This document shows, piece by piece, positions 63,462 to 64,000 of a stretch of DNA of 64,000 bases. The first letter of the stretch is position 1, and the number at the start of each line of letters is the position of its first letter. A model generated the notes under the pieces. It was given only the letters and a program-made list of their open reading frames with translations. It ran no database searches and was not told the origin of the DNA. This DNA is from Tectiglobus diatomicola (lineage in GTDB: Bacteria; Pseudomonadota; Alphaproteobacteria; Rhizobiales; Hyphomicrobiaceae), in contig JAZDSJ010000011.1 in assembly GCA_039583345.1 (NCBI GenBank), positions 124,001 through 188,000 on the forward strand, given 5' to 3'. A program made the translations under genes and the position numbers.

Positions 63462-64000
63462 CTATTCTGCGGCTATCACCTGTGGCTCTTTAGACTCGCT
63501 TCTCCAAGGAGGAGACAGACTAGACCAGCATGGATTGTTTAGTGTCATATCCATGTCACGGGCAAAGATAGAAAAACCATCATAACCATGATATGGACCT
63601 GAATAATCCCATGAATGCATCTGACGGAATGGAATACCCATTTTTTGGAAAATATATTTTTCCTTGATGCCAGAGCCAATCATATCAGGCTTCATGTGCT
63701 TTACGAATTCTTCAAACTCATAGCCGGTCACATCGTCATAAATGAGCGTTGCATTTGCCATTTCCTTGACTGTGCGGTCATAGTCATCATTGTGAGCAAA
63801 TTCATACCCAGTACCAATGACTTCCATGCCGAGATCTTCGTATGCACCAATAACGTGGCGCGGCCTTAGACCACCAACATAAAGCATTACACGCTTGCCC
63901 TCCAAGCGCGGACGGTACTTCTCAATAACAGCACTCATCTGCCCACGGTATTTGGCAATAACACGCTCCGCACCTTCTTTGATTTTGTCATCAAAGTGAG
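63462..64000 (-). CDS. nifD: Nitrogenase MoFe protein alpha chain NifD (C-terminal part)
   Basis: The last 179 codons of nifD; the gene runs off the right edge. MLYVGGLRPRHVIGAYEDLGMEV, MKPDMIGSGIKEKYIFQKMG and HSWDYSGPYHGYDGF are typical of group I NifD, and the histidine of MHSWDYSG is the FeMo-co molybdenum ligand (His442 in Azotobacter numbering). The tail ESKEPQVIAAE ends the protein. nifH is expected just outside the window. Confidence 0.97.
   Translation of the reverse strand, partial: HFDDKIKEGAERVIAKYRGQMSAVIEKYRPRLEGKRVMLYVGGLRPRHVIGAYEDLGMEVIGTGYEFAHNDDYDRTVKEMANATLIYDDVTGYEFEEFVKHMKPDMIGSGIKEKYIFQKMGIPFRQMHSWDYSGPYHGYDGFSIFARDMDMTLNNPCWSSLSPPWRSESKEPQVIAAE

Overview
The window looks like a piece of the chromosome of a reduced, AT-rich, nitrogen-fixing alphaproteobacterium of the Hyphomicrobiales (Rhizobiales) type. 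The assignment rests on family content and neighbour pairs known from that order: CtrA, GapR (DUF2312), MbfA (erythrin-VIT1), mutY / DUF721 / DsbA-like genes, pgsA-moaD-moaE, a TauE/SafE exporter paired with a TIGR02186 protein, cobW-cobN-cobO, aspS next to rnd, and ruvCAB upstream of tolQ. Gaps between genes are long and AT-rich, and several hold recognisable gene corpses (mazG, tolR). This points to a genome undergoing erosion, as in a host-restricted symbiont. Nitrogen-fixing rhizobial endosymbionts of marine algae (the 'Candidatus Tectiglobus' type) are an obvious comparison, but that identity is my inference.

Layout. 1-36857: housekeeping and accessory bacterial genes at about 68% coding: an acyl-CoA ligase tail, an Atm1-like exporter, the cobalamin genes cobW-cobN-cobO, an orphan fliJ, ctrA, an MBL-fold hydrolase, a sulfite exporter pair, ettA, moaE-moaD-pgsA, DUF1036, gapR, a mazG relic, mbfA, mutY / dciA-like / two DsbA-like genes, a GYF-domain protein, ndk, aspS and rnd. 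36858-40309: a GC-rich block wholly unlike its surroundings. It carries spliced exons of a eukaryotic gene (a Notch/LNR repeat followed by a Cys-loop ligand-gated channel extracellular domain) and repeat-filled introns. It cuts rnd on the left and tolB on the right. 40310-46552: broken tolB, a dead tolR, no recognisable tolA, an intact tolQ, and ruvB-ruvA-ruvC. 46553-64000: a dense (about 86% coding) nif island on the minus strand, read from the right edge leftward: nifD (partial), nifK, nifT, an FdxN-like ferredoxin, nafY, a small nif-associated protein, a fused nifEN, nifX, an rseC-like gene, DUF269, CCE_0567-type, fdxB, iscA-nif, nifU, nifS, nifV, cysE (nifP), nifW, nifZ, nifM and a peroxiredoxin.

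How it works together. The nif island holds the MoFe protein (nifDK), the FeMo-co scaffold and carriers (NifEN, NifX, NafY), Fe-S supply (IscA, NifU, NifS, with CysE feeding cysteine), homocitrate synthesis (NifV), maturation factors (NifW, NifZ, NifM, NifT) and ferredoxins. Two sigma-54 type promoters, one with a NifA-type upstream site, mark NifA control. nifH, nifB, nifA and nifQ are not in the window. Preservation of the nif island and of B12 synthesis genes, against decay of Tol-Pal, mazG and probably uvrC and smc neighbours, fits a lineage kept for nitrogen (and possibly vitamin) supply.

The eukaryote-like block is the oddest feature. It may be a host or co-occurring alga sequence joined during amplification or assembly, or a real insertion. 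Reads spanning positions 36858 and 40309 would decide.
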